DNA from: JAJFVC01 sp039698075
Lineage (GTDB): Bacteria > Planctomycetota > Planctomycetia > Pirellulales > Thermoguttaceae
Assembly: GCA_039698075.1 (NCBI GenBank)
Contig: JBDKTJ010000054.1
Span: 1 to 35,998 of the forward strand
Length of the DNA: 35,998 nucleotides
Direction of reading: 5' to 3'
A model generated the notes under the pieces. That model was not told the origin of the DNA, made no database searches, and saw only the letters and a list, made by a program, of their open reading frames with translations. The translations under genes were made by a program, and so were the position numbers. Of this stretch, positions 7,315 through 15,412 are shown piece by piece; position 1 is the stretch's first letter, and each line of letters begins with the position of its first letter.

Positions 7315-7798
7315 CGCCGCCACACCGCCGACCCTCTCCCACGGCTCGGCTGACCGTCGGCCGCCGTCGCCCTAGATAACGTGCCGCGTCAGCAATGCTG
7401 TTGAACCGTTGCGTCCGGTCGCCCTTCAACACGGTGCATGGCCGCCCGTGGCCGTTCCCGCCACGGTGCCTTTCCTCCACGCATAGAAAATCGGGCAACT
7501 TGCCTTTCGGACAACCGGCCATGCGTGCAATCTCGGCAATGCGAAAACGGCAAACGGCGTGGGCGGTGGCTTCCGTCAATGCCGCACCCTTGCCAAGCAA
7601 TACACGCTCGCATGGTTCCACGCCCTCACTGGCAAGCTGTCGAAACCATGCCGCCAACCGCCCCGGCAATTCCGCCCTATGGTTCCACACGGGCAACCAA
7701 TTGCGGGTTCCAATTCTCGATACGCCGACGCACCGGGGTAAGCGGGGATCGTCGGGGGCAAACAATTGGTAAACGTAGAATCGCGCGGGTTTTGCCAT
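7298..7798 (-). CDS. GIY-YIG-like protein with C-terminal NUMOD1-like DNA-binding motif
   Basis: From ATG 7798 the product is 166 residues; the frame is open to 7867 but the extra N-terminus is not protein-like. The N-terminal region has a GIY-YIG-like pair of strands, FYVYQLF at 7-13 and CVGVSRIG at 23-30 (Cys in place of the usual Tyr). An Arg-rich helix and a WFRQLASEGVEP segment follow, as in uncharacterised GIY-YIG relatives. The C-terminus (about 128-162) reads RFNSIADAARYLGRRRPTVSR and then GRRCGGG, the pattern of NUMOD1 DNA-binding modules found in homing endonucleases. I infer a site-specific nuclease or DNA-binding protein of the element. The divergent catalytic residues leave activity in doubt. 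Confidence 0.5.
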   Translation of the reverse strand: MAKPARFYVYQLFAPDDPRLPRCVGVSRIGTRNWLPVWNHRAELPGRLAAWFRQLASEGVEPCERVLLGKGAALTEATAHAVCRFRIAEIARMAGCPKGKLPDFLCVEERHRGGNGHGRPCTVLKGDRTQRFNSIADAARYLGRRRPTVSRAVGEGRRCGGGAVTI

Positions 7799-7888
7799 GC
7801 TGGTCTTGTCCACTTCCCACAAACTGTGACAAATAGGGTGGAAGGCCGGAATTCGCCGTAAGTCCAATGATTACGTGCCCGATTTCGC

Positions 7889-7917
7889 TTGTTTTCGACT
7901 GCAATCTAGGGTATACT
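7889..7917 (+). promoter_or_regulatory. Probable promoter of the serine recombinase
   Basis: TTGTTT (7889-7894), a 17-nt spacer and TATACT (7912-7917) lie about 30 nt upstream of the recombinase start. The -10 box matches consensus at 5 of 6 positions; the -35 box keeps TTG only. Confidence 0.45.
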
Positions 7918-7945
7918 TATAGTGTCACAGCCAAGAGAGGCAAAC

Positions 7946-8515
7946 ATGATTGCAGCATACATCCGGGTATCGACGGTCGGACAGAATGAACGGGGCCAAC
8001 GTGCCGAGATTAGGCGATGGTTGGAAGGCAACGGCCATGCCGACGTAAAATACTACGTCGATAAGGAATCGGGCGACACGTTGGACCGCCCAGCCTTCCG
8101 CCGGCTGCAAGCCGACGTGTTCAACGGCACAATCAAGACCGTGGTGGTATGGAAGCTAGACCGCCTTTCCCGATCCATCATCGACGGCTTGAACGTGCTG
8201 GCCGATTGGTGCAACCGTGGTGTGCGGGTTGTCTCCGTCACTCAACAGCTTGATTTCAACGGCACGGTGGGCAAGATGCTTGCCGCCATTTTCTTCGCGT
8301 TGGGCGAAATGGAACAGCAAACCCGCCGGGAACGTCAAGCCGTCGGCATTGCTGTTGCCAAGCAAGAGGGCAAGTACAAGGGCCGGCAACCCGGCACCAC
8401 CAAGGCCGTCCCCACCCGTGCCCGTCAACTCCGCAAGAAAGGCTTGACCGATGATGAGATTGCCGCCGCTTTGCACGTCACCCGCCGCACGGTGCAACGC
8501 TACCTGAATGGATAG
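7946..8515 (+). CDS. Serine recombinase (resolvase/invertase family)
   Basis: The ATG at 7946 is chosen because AAGAGAGG stands seven bases upstream and the protein then begins directly with the family strand MIAAYIRVST. An earlier in-frame GTG exists at 7922. The 189-residue product has the catalytic Ser9, the KLDRLSRS motif (Arg73 and Arg76), a GEMEQQTRRERQ helix corresponding to the E-helix, and a C-terminal HTH (DDEIAAALHVTRRTVQRYL, about 169-187). This is the size of small resolvases and invertases rather than large serine integrases. It probably resolves multimers of the element's circular form or inverts a segment. It is transcribed away from the GIY-YIG-like gene. Confidence 0.92.
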   Translation: MIAAYIRVSTVGQNERGQRAEIRRWLEGNGHADVKYYVDKESGDTLDRPAFRRLQADVFNGTIKTVVVWKLDRLSRSIIDGLNVLADWCNRGVRVVSVTQQLDFNGTVGKMLAAIFFALGEMEQQTRRERQAVGIAVAKQEGKYKGRQPGTTKAVPTRARQLRKKGLTDDEIAAALHVTRRTVQRYLNG

Positions 8516-8734
8516 CGTCGTTTCCGTTGCATTCCGTGCATCGACGTATCAAACATCGTTGCCGCAATCGACGCAACCCAAGCAAAGACAGCCCCGCCAC
8601 AATCGACGCCGACCGACCGGGTGGGGTCAATTCTCAGTCCCGCCAGAAAGCCGTCGGTCCCGCGCCCGCCCCGCCCTATCGACGCGATTCGGAATTTCGG
8701 TTCAACAACTGACGCGGCAATTCCCGATTCCTGG

Positions 8735-10018
8735 TCAAGCATTGGCTACTGGTGCCCCAGTCAGAATTTGCATGTAGGTCCGATAGGTGCTTCGATTATC
8801 CCACGCCGTCTTGATGTGTTCTGTCAACTTTGGCAAGTCTTTCTCAATGGTCGAAGTCCACAGCTTCGGGCTGTAGGGAAACACACGCATCATGTTGTCA
8901 ACGTCAAAAATCCGCCCTGTCCCTTCGGCACGAATCAAGGCCACCGGCAACTCCTTGGCAATGCGAATTCCCAACTCAAACAAGACGTTTGGGTTGTGGT
9001 CGGTCAAGTCAGCAATCACAAGTTCTGCTTGAAGTAGCTGATTGATAATGGTGGACTGAATTATGTCGCTGCCCTGTCCCTCGGCGGTTTTCACTGCAAA
9101 GCCGGCACTATTCCCTGCTGGTGTGATTAACTTGTTCAGCAGTTCCGAAAAGAATCCCTCCGACCGTTCCTTATTACGTTCTGTGAAGGGAAGAATCACA
9201 AAGGCTGTTCGATCAAATTTTCCTGCCGCTTGGCCAACAACGCGGACTTCGCCGGCCTGCTGTTCGGTCTTCCCGCTCTCAATACTCGCTCCATCCAACC
9301 CGGACTCAATTCCAAGGAACGTGCAATTGGCCTTAAACAGCGCAATGAACTCTTCATGGAGTTCAACGTCTAAGCCAAAGTTTTTTTGGAGGGTATTGCT
9401 GACGTATTGTTGCTCCGCCGGGAGGTTGCTCCCACCATAGTATTCGTAGACTCTCTTGAAAATGTCAATGTTGAAAAAGGCTTTGATCTTGCTTTTCTGC
9501 TCTTGCTCTGGACTTTCTGCGTATGCAATCTCTCTGCCAAGCGGCGCGAGTTCAATTGTCTCAGTAGAATTGGTGCCAGCCGTCAACCCGAAGTCTCGCG
9601 CAGAGGTAGTAAGCAAGAGAAAATTTAGACTGCGAAGATTCGTATAACCACAAGCGTCTCCAAGGTCGGTCGTTGCCCAGGGATTACCGTTGTTCTTTTC
9701 CTTTATCTTCTGTGCAATAACAATCGCTTCTTCGAGAGTTTTCTGAGGGTATGGTCGCTGCAAATACTTACGCTTCGCCTTTGCTTCCCGTGTGTCGCGG
9801 GCCTTAGCTTGCCCTTTGGTTCGCGTTCTTGTGGGCTTCTCCTTTTTCGTATCTTTCTTTGCGTGATACTTGATGCTTGCAACATCCGAAGCCTTAACCT
9901 CGACGTTTTGTTTCCTCAACGCCTCCACAACGTCACTGTTGCTGGCCTTGGGGTTCGCCGCCAGAAAATCGAGGATGGATTGCTTCTTGGTGACGTGGGC
10001 TGGATTTTTTGCTGACAT
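8735..10018 (-). CDS. Putative defence effector: DNA-binding-like N-terminus with deoxyribosyltransferase/TIR-like C-terminal domain
   Basis: The protein has 427 residues. Residues ~10-50 form an HTH-like helical unit (SILDFLAANPKASNSDVVEAL), then comes a very basic linker (55-85, many Lys/Arg). A middle region of about 90-240 looks like winged-helix domains (TTDLGDACGY, LTTSARDFGLT). The C-terminal domain (270-405) starts with the strand FVILPF and carries IADLTDHNPNVLFELGIR at 335-352. That hallmark belongs to nucleoside 2-deoxyribosyltransferase-like and TIR-like N-glycosidases, with Glu348 in the catalytic position. Proteins of this fold act as nucleotide- or NAD-consuming effectors in several anti-phage systems. 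Here it lies head-to-head with a restriction-modification operon, so a defence role is inferred. The substrate cannot be read from sequence. Confidence 0.7.
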   Translation of the reverse strand: MSAKNPAHVTKKQSILDFLAANPKASNSDVVEALRKQNVEVKASDVASIKYHAKKDTKKEKPTRTRTKGQAKARDTREAKAKRKYLQRPYPQKTLEEAIVIAQKIKEKNNGNPWATTDLGDACGYTNLRSLNFLLLTTSARDFGLTAGTNSTETIELAPLGREIAYAESPEQEQKSKIKAFFNIDIFKRVYEYYGGSNLPAEQQYVSNTLQKNFGLDVELHEEFIALFKANCTFLGIESGLDGASIESGKTEQQAGEVRVVGQAAGKFDRTAFVILPFTERNKERSEGFFSELLNKLITPAGNSAGFAVKTAEGQGSDIIQSTIINQLLQAELVIADLTDHNPNVLFELGIRIAKELPVALIRAEGTGRIFDVDNMMRVFPYSPKLWTSTIEKDLPKLTEHIKTAWDNRSTYRTYMQILTGAPVANA

Positions 10019-10060
10019 TGGCCGTCTTCCTTATCGCGGTGTGGAAGGGTACGCATCATA

Positions 10061-10102
10061 GGCAAGTTGTTATACCGCGCATTGTAGCTACCGCGACTTG
10101 CC
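10061..10102. promoter_or_regulatory. Inverted repeat upstream of the effector gene
   Basis: GGCAAGT at 10061-10067 and ACTTGCC at 10096-10102 form a 7-bp inverted repeat enclosing two copies of TACCGCG. It lies 43 bp upstream of the effector start, within the effector/HTH divergent region, so it is a plausible operator. Confidence 0.3.
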
Positions 10103-10187
10103 GGTACAAGATTCCGCCCCGCTTAGGCATCCACCCCCTCATTCGGCGATTAAAACAGGGCACACTTGAAAACTCGCCACAGACAGA

Positions 10188-10226
10188 TTGACCACCCGCT
10201 ACGAAACAGGATAATACAGGCTAGCC
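10188..10226 (+). promoter_or_regulatory. Promoter and possible operator of the restriction-modification operon
   Basis: TTGACC (10188-10193), a 16-nt spacer and GATAAT (10210-10215) make a strong sigma-70-type promoter, each box matching 5 of 6. The 8-bp palindrome GGCTAGCC (10219-10226) sits at the expected transcription start, a typical position for a repressor. About 35-40 nt of leader remain before the HTH gene start. Confidence 0.55.
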
Positions 10227-10260
10227 AACCAATGGCAATCTTTTACAAGGTTTGGTAAAC

Positions 10261-10503
10261 TTGGCGGAAAACCTACGCGATTACCTGACCGTCAGTGAGG
10301 CAGCCCATTTTCTCGGCGTGTCTGCGGCGACGCTACGTAATTGGGATCGCGCTGGAAAGGTCAAGGCAACTCGCCACCCGGTCAACGGCTACCGTCTTTA
10401 TCGCAAGGAAGCACTAGCCAGTCTTTTGGAGGAAGTCACTAATGGCAACAGACACAGTCCAACGCGCACCTCGCAATCGCACGCTCTCGATAGGCCAGCA
10501 TGA
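10261..10503 (+). CDS. MerR/excisionase-type HTH regulator of the restriction-modification operon
   Basis: The protein is about 80 residues, starting at TTG 10261 (MAENLRDYLTVSEAA) with AAGG ten bases upstream; another TTG at 10252 is too close to that site. LTVSEAAHFLGVSAATLRNWDRAGKV, read in two parts, is a classic MerR-type HTH, followed by the wing GYRLYRKEAL. The last ~20 codons overlap the methyltransferase start by 62 bp in another frame. By position it is likely the controller of the modification and restriction genes, acting at the palindrome on its own promoter. Dedicated controllers of this class are less usual than C proteins of the XRE type. Confidence 0.75.
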   Translation: MAENLRDYLTVSEAAHFLGVSAATLRNWDRAGKVKATRHPVNGYRLYRKEALASLLEEVTNGNRHSPTRTSQSHALDRPA

Positions 10504-11428
10504 GCGTTCGCAGTTACTACAGAGACTGATCGTACAACGTCCGCACGCCACGCTTGGCATGCCGGTGGAAGGAACGATCTTGGGTGATTTCAGAGACTGG
10601 GTGGACCTACTGCCGCGCGGCCATGTTGACTTGCTTTTCCTTGATCCTCCCTACAACCTGAACAAGGATTTCAATGGCAAACGATTCTCACGGAAGGATG
10701 TTGGTGAATATACGGCATGGTTGGATGAAATCGTTTCCCTCTTGATGCCACTGTTGAAGCCGACAGCAACGGTTTACGTCTGCGGGGATTGGTTTACATC
10801 GGTGTCGATTTTTTCGGCTGTCACAAATCACTTGATTGTCAGAAACCGCATAACTTGGGAACGTGAGAAAGGGCGCGGTGCAAAGCGGAATTGGAAGAAT
10901 TCAAGTGAAGATATTTGGTATTGCACTGCGTCGGAAGACTACACATTTAACGTCGATGCTGTTAAGTTGCGGAGGAAAGTGGTAGCGCCATACACTGACG
11001 GGAACGGTGCGCCCAAAGACTGGGTCAAATCGGAAAATGGCGGATTCCGGGATACGCACCCATCCAACCTTTGGACAGATATTACGATTCCTTTCTGGTC
11101 AATGCCGGAGAATACCGATCATCCTACACAGAAGAGCGAGAAACTCCTTGCCAAACTGATTCTTGCTAGCACGAATCCAGGTGACTTTGTGCTAGACCCG
11201 TTCCTTGGGAGCGGGACAACTTCGGTTGTGGCTCAGAAATTGAATCGTCGCTTTTTGGGAATAGAGGTTGACGAAACCTTTGCCTTGCTTGCCGCTAAGC
11301 GGCTTGAAATAGCTGAGTGCGAAACTGGGATTCAAGGATTCTCCGATGGTGTGTTCTGGGAACGCAACACCCTTGCGGCACAACGGAACGGTGCAAAATC
11401 CAGTCGGCCTGCCGGCCTGCTTTTTTAG
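10442..11428 (+). CDS. DNA methyltransferase, beta class, probably N6-adenine
   Basis: The 328-residue enzyme has the catalytic motif DPPY at 68-71 (LLFLDPPYNL) ahead of the AdoMet-binding motif FLGSG at 254-258 (LDPFLGSGTT). That order defines beta-class amino-methyltransferases. HPTQKSEKLL at 227-236 is the usual motif before the AdoMet site. DPPY suggests adenine N6, although N4-cytosine cannot be excluded. The ATG at 10442 has a strong GGAGGAAG ribosome site even though it lies inside the HTH gene, so the 62-bp overlap is real. It should protect element and host DNA from the enzyme encoded next. The recognition sequence cannot be read from the protein. Confidence 0.92.
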   Translation: MATDTVQRAPRNRTLSIGQHERSQLLQRLIVQRPHATLGMPVEGTILGDFRDWVDLLPRGHVDLLFLDPPYNLNKDFNGKRFSRKDVGEYTAWLDEIVSLLMPLLKPTATVYVCGDWFTSVSIFSAVTNHLIVRNRITWEREKGRGAKRNWKNSSEDIWYCTASEDYTFNVDAVKLRRKVVAPYTDGNGAPKDWVKSENGGFRDTHPSNLWTDITIPFWSMPENTDHPTQKSEKLLAKLILASTNPGDFVLDPFLGSGTTSVVAQKLNRRFLGIEVDETFALLAAKRLEIAECETGIQGFSDGVFWERNTLAAQRNGAKSSRPAGLLF

Positions 11429-11498
11429 CCAGTTAGCCCATCGTGTGCCGAAAATGGTCTTGTAGTGGGGCCTAGTTCCTGCTACTGTTCGGCCCGTC

Positions 11499-12638
11499 AT
11501 GGAAGACGAACACTTCTCCGCCAGTTGCGCACTATCGGAACTTATGGCGTTCCTGAGGGAATACTCAGAACGGCATCCAGGGTGCCACAAGGATGCTCTC
11601 GCCAAAGCTACAGCTACCCGTTTCGGCCTATCAAGGGAACGGTCAGTTTTCGCTGGCCCATACTTCTCAATTCGGTTTTCTACGGCAAGTGGCGATTCTT
11701 TCTCAAACGTGGTAATTTCCTTGTCAACACTCAGGAAATACGACCACCTACCCTTTGTTGTCTGTGTGGTGCGTCCACATGGAATTGAGCCACTTCTTGC
11801 AAATGCAACATTTCTGAAAAAAGTCAGCCATAGTTCACACCAACTCAGAATTGACAACGTCCGAGGCAGTATTCTTGGGCATGATATTCTGCGGGCCTAT
11901 GAGGGCATTCAGAACCTGCCCAAGAATTTCGACTCCCTCTTCGCAAGTCACCGGGAGTTTACTTGGGAAGAGAATCTGTCGCGGCTTGTCGAATGCACAA
12001 ATGCCATCGCAGCCACCGGCGTGAGATTTGAACCAACATTGGAGCAACGCCAGAGAATACGGGATTCCGCGTCACTGGCACATTCAGTTGTGGATAGTGC
12101 CGCATACCTCCAACTTGAACATGACTTGTCACAAGCAGTCAAGGCGAGCAGTGAAGCAATCTTAGAAGCTGCACAAACAGATAACATCAATGAACGAGGA
12201 AATCGGATCGAGCAAATAATCACCCAAGCTGAAAACGTCCACACGCTCCAGGACTTGACAAGAAAGCTTGATTCTGGTCCAGAAATACGAATTGACATCA
12301 AGACAAAGGTGTTCGGTTTGGCGTCCAACCCAAAGGCATATAACATCGACAAGGTTTTGCGTGTTCTTGCGTCAGGCAATACTTTGCTGTGCTTTCTTTT
12401 TGTGGGGATAGATCGTCAACGTCAGCAGGTCTTGACACGTCTTGTGTCAATGGTTGACCGCACGATTATCGGGGTCACACGTATTCAATTCCATTGGGCT
12501 GGTCGAAACTCGCGTGGCGTGACTCAATTGACGGGCGACTTGACGGGCGTCTTTGACCCTACATATCGCGGAGTTGTTGAGGTTACAGAAGCCCAAGATT
12601 TTTTGGAACGTCTGATCGACTTGAGACCTACGGCATGA
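11499..12638 (+). CDS. Probable type II restriction endonuclease
   Basis: The gene follows the methyltransferase by 70 bp on the same strand, the standard position of a cognate endonuclease. The 379-residue protein has a PD-(D/E)xK-like core at about 259-272: GPEIRIDIKTK, with Glu262, Asp266 and Lys268 arranged as E-x3-D-x-K after a helix. NPKAYNIDKVLRVL then a hydrophobic strand (TLLCFLFVGI) follow, fitting the central sheet of such nucleases. The N-terminal 200 residues are helical with FFS-like strands and may read DNA sequence. Codon use is visibly less GC-rich than in the chromosomal genes, fitting transfer. I do not recognise a specific named family. Confidence 0.7.
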   Translation: MEDEHFSASCALSELMAFLREYSERHPGCHKDALAKATATRFGLSRERSVFAGPYFSIRFSTASGDSFSNVVISLSTLRKYDHLPFVVCVVRPHGIEPLLANATFLKKVSHSSHQLRIDNVRGSILGHDILRAYEGIQNLPKNFDSLFASHREFTWEENLSRLVECTNAIAATGVRFEPTLEQRQRIRDSASLAHSVVDSAAYLQLEHDLSQAVKASSEAILEAAQTDNINERGNRIEQIITQAENVHTLQDLTRKLDSGPEIRIDIKTKVFGLASNPKAYNIDKVLRVLASGNTLLCFLFVGIDRQRQQVLTRLVSMVDRTIIGVTRIQFHWAGRNSRGVTQLTGDLTGVFDPTYRGVVEVTEAQDFLERLIDLRPTA

Positions 12639-12961
12639 GGCATGTGATTTGATCTTGCTCTGTAAGTTCATGCCGACCGGCGCAAGACCACTGCCATCGT
12701 TGTTCAGTTCCCCGGATTCAATGAAATGGAATTGAGCATTTTTGGCTTGTGTATGGCATCACAACCGCTGTATGGTCGGGGTTGGTAAGGGCATTGCCGC
12801 TCTGCTAAGGTGGTCCACCCCTCCCGTGGATTTCGTGATCGCGTCTTTCGCGCTGAATGTGGTGGTTTCTTGGCATGGTGGCCGCGTAAAATCGGCACGT
12901 ACAACCGACCATTATTACCACATGAAAACGCCGTGCGCTGGAGCCAAGAATCCAATAGGAT

Positions 12962-12984
12962 TTCTGCGCGCAGAGGGCGCGCAA
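12962..12984. repeat. Candidate integrase arm site, right copy
   Basis: TTCTGCGCGCA, GAGG, GCGCGCAA: the same bipartite motif as at 825-847, in direct orientation and about 119 bp inside the right core. The neighbouring bases also give LRAE-type codons on the minus strand as in the integrase tail, so a relic of a second integrase 3' end is an alternative. Confidence 0.4.
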
Positions 12985-12999
12985 GAGCAACAACAAAAT

Positions 13000-13051
13000 G
13001 CCACCACTTGCGACCGAACATGACAAAACATGCCGAATCGCAAGTGGTGGC
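13000..13051. repeat. 14-bp perfect inverted repeat near the right attachment site
   Basis: GCCACCACTTGCGA (13000-13013) and TCGCAAGTGGTGGC (13038-13051) are exact reverse complements around a 24-nt loop that itself contains ACATG twice. It lies 52 bp from the right core. It could be a terminator isolating the element, an Xis/integrase site, or a single-stranded hairpin used in transfer. Confidence 0.55.
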
Positions 13052-13103
13052 TGTCTCTGCAATTACAGAAATCACAAGAGGTTACGGCGTTGGCAAAAAG
13101 CGC

Positions 13104-13143
<40 letters not shown>

Positions 13144-13282
13144 TTACGCGTCGCTAGCCGTTGTCCTGCAACACCTTGCGGATGGTGCTTGACCCCTTCA
13201 AACCGGCTGGCGTTCGGGGCATGTCTCCTAAAATGGTACCCCGCACGCTGACGGGCTGCAAGTCGGACATGGCGATGCCGCC

Positions 13283-14470
13283 TTATCGCACTCGGCAACG
13301 GAATCGGAAGACGCCGCCTTGGCCGGGCTCGAGCGGCTTGCTGAGTTCGCAACGCACCGTCTCGGAGTCGCCTTCGTTCGGCGCGGTCGAGAACTTCGCC
13401 TGGCGACTGCATTGAGCGCTGCCGGCGACGTATTCCAATCGCGTGTTGAGACTGTCGAGAATCGTCACGTTGCCGATCGGTTGGTTGCCGATGTTGTCGA
13501 ATCGCAAGGTGAAATCGACCTCTTCGCCCGGCTTGGCGAACGGCGTCGAAGCCACTTTGACCAGCCGCAGTCTCGGGCAGCCCGGCGGCGACGTGACCGT
13601 ATAGACCGACTCGGCTTGTTCGTAACGCACTTCGGCCGCCGCGCTCTTGCGATCCAACAGGATTTGGACCGCTTGCGTATGCGACCAGGCGATGGCGGCC
13701 TTCGCGCCTCGGGCCAGAAGCGGCATCTCGGTCCGCTCCGAAATCCCTTGGCGGATAATCGACAAGTTTTCATAGGACTGGAACGAGTCTTGGAAGCCCT
13801 TCGGCATCAACGTGGTGGACAACACGTCCCGGCCCTGTTTGCTTCGGAGCGCCACCGGCGGCCTTGCGGCGGTTTCCTGGCCGGGCTGCAAATTCTGCTT
13901 CGCGTTGGCGACGATCTGCAACGTGGTCGGCGCGGCGATCTTCTGCGGCGAGCAGACGCCGCCCACGCGCTGATGCTCTTCGGTGGCCACTAGCCCGACG
14001 ACTTGGCGAACCGCGCCGAATCGCGGACTGTAGAGACATACCTGATTGCTCGGTTCGACCAGCGTGCGGCCGTCGAGCGTGTCGAAATGAGCCACGGTGT
14101 CTTCCATGCCGAGGCCGTGCACTTCGCCGCTCCGATTGACGCCCGTCGGACCCCCCTCGTCGCCGCCGTCGCGCAGATATTCATCCTGCGGCCAAGGCTG
14201 TCGTAGGCCCGAGGGCGCCCACGGACCCTGCGGCGTGTACGCCACCGGAACGTTGGGACGTTCGGTCGGGCACGGCTCCATGCCTTGGGGTGCGCCGGTG
14301 TACGCTTCGGCCGGCAATCCCTGGGCCGCATGCGGCATCGCGGAGGTTCGACCCGCCGCCGGGCCGCGGCACGAACACAGAATCAACGTGCACAGCGCGA
14401 TGACGGTCAGCCGCCACCAATCGGGCCGGTTGGCGTCGTTCGTTTCTTGATGGCTGACGCAACGGATCAT
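13283..14470 (-). CDS. DUF11-domain envelope lipoprotein
   Basis: The start at ATG 14470 overlaps the stop of the upstream gene (ATGA at 14467-14470). The frame is open farther but that part translates as GC-rich shadow. The 395-residue product has a long N-region and a hydrophobic stretch ending in a lipobox-like LCSC (Cys34). A Pro/Gly-rich linker and a middle domain (SYENLSIIRQG, VQILLDRKSAAAEV) follow. The C-terminal domain of about 95 residues reads PGEEVDFTLRFDNIGNQPI and then VTILDSLNTRLEYV, the pattern of DUF11 conserved-repeat domains. These are Ig-like extracellular modules common in planctomycetes. It is probably cell-surface, and translationally coupled to its neighbour. Confidence 0.72.
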   Translation of the reverse strand: MIRCVSHQETNDANRPDWWRLTVIALCTLILCSCRGPAAGRTSAMPHAAQGLPAEAYTGAPQGMEPCPTERPNVPVAYTPQGPWAPSGLRQPWPQDEYLRDGGDEGGPTGVNRSGEVHGLGMEDTVAHFDTLDGRTLVEPSNQVCLYSPRFGAVRQVVGLVATEEHQRVGGVCSPQKIAAPTTLQIVANAKQNLQPGQETAARPPVALRSKQGRDVLSTTLMPKGFQDSFQSYENLSIIRQGISERTEMPLLARGAKAAIAWSHTQAVQILLDRKSAAAEVRYEQAESVYTVTSPPGCPRLRLVKVASTPFAKPGEEVDFTLRFDNIGNQPIGNVTILDSLNTRLEYVAGSAQCSRQAKFSTAPNEGDSETVRCELSKPLEPGQGGVFRFRCRVR

Positions 14471-15324
14471 CGTGCGCCCCCCTGCCCTGTTTCCGCGACT
14501 CGTCCGGCCACCGTCGGCGGCATCGATAGGTTTTGGACCTTCGGCGATTCGACCGGCGCCGACAAGTTTCGGACCGGCTTCGGCATCGGCGTCACGTCCG
14601 ACGCAATCGCCACGAACGGCGGAGAACCGAAATAGAAACTCGGCTCCAAGGTTTCGGCCGGCTCGGGCAGCCGCGCGCCGAGGCGCAAGATCGCCACGGG
14701 TCGGCCCAGTCCATCGGCCACGGCCAACGGGTCTTGACCCGGCGCGGCCTCGAACCATGTCTGCGCCGGCGGATTTTCGCGGGCCGGCAACGCCCGTTGC
14801 GGATCTTCGAGATAAATCACCCGCGTGACGAACCTGCCGCTCATGGCCAGTTTCAAGTCCTCTTCGGTGATGTCCACCGGGATTGCGAAGCGGGTTTCCT
14901 GACCGATCGGCGCGTAGAGCCGGTCGATCACCTCGATGGTCGGAAACACCTCTTGGCCCTCGGCCAGCCGGATATTGGTGATTCGCAGTCGATAGACCGC
15001 GCCGATCAACAGGCCGGCTTTTTTGGGACCGGATTGCGGCGACTCGAAGCGGCAGTCCGCAGCCAGCGAGATCAAGGCTCCGTCGGGAACCTTGATCTCA
15101 ACCGGCTGAAAAAACCCGGGCAATGGTCCGCCCCGCTGGAGCTGCCGGCTGCCAATCGCTCCCGGCGGCATTACACCGTGATGGAGATAGTGGACTGGCG
15201 GCGACTGGGCCAACAGCGTCGCTGCGGCGCCCAGCCACCAAACGGCCACCATCGCCATCCTGCCGGCAACGCTCCTTCGGCGGCGTTGCGTTTCGGTCGC
15301 CAGACAGCGGATCGATCGAACCAT
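14467..15324 (-). CDS. Secreted hypothetical protein, paralogue of the next lipoprotein
   Basis: About 285 residues from ATG 15324 (GTG at 15330 also possible; no good ribosome site for either). A basic N-region is followed by the hydrophobic segment MVAVWWLGAAATLLAQ, a likely signal peptide. The core AVYRLRITNIRLAEGQEVFP, the IDRLYAPIG segment, ITEEDLKLAMSGRFVTRVIYL and DP align with the lipoprotein at 15413-16576 (AIYRLKLGSIPGRAGVELYP, FTEEDFDQVLSGNFVTKVIYL). These are therefore tandem paralogues. The function is unknown; envelope location is inferred. It overlaps the DUF11 gene by 4 nt. Confidence 0.7.
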   Translation of the reverse strand: MVRSIRCLATETQRRRRSVAGRMAMVAVWWLGAAATLLAQSPPVHYLHHGVMPPGAIGSRQLQRGGPLPGFFQPVEIKVPDGALISLAADCRFESPQSGPKKAGLLIGAVYRLRITNIRLAEGQEVFPTIEVIDRLYAPIGQETRFAIPVDITEEDLKLAMSGRFVTRVIYLEDPQRALPARENPPAQTWFEAAPGQDPLAVADGLGRPVAILRLGARLPEPAETLEPSFYFGSPPFVAIASDVTPMPKPVRNLSAPVESPKVQNLSMPPTVAGRVAETGQGGAR

Positions 15325-15412
15325 TGTCACGAGTCGTTAAGAATAAGTGGAAACGAAAAGTCTTGTTCAACCAGCACACACGGGTCGTCGCCGCCAGTCG
15401 CGCGGCAGGCGA

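Larger units (their letters stand above)
12639..13103. other. Non-coding right end of the element
   Basis: I see no convincing gene in these 465 bp. The longest frame, on the minus strand, translates to low-quality sequence. The stretch holds the right copy of the bipartite GCGCGC motif (12962-12984) and a long inverted repeat (13000-13051), then the right attachment repeat. Confidence 0.6.

Noticed and set aside
12704..13075. A 123-codon minus-strand frame at the right end of the element
   Set aside because: Low-quality translation, no ribosome site, and it crosses the bipartite motif and the 14-bp inverted repeat; treated as non-coding.
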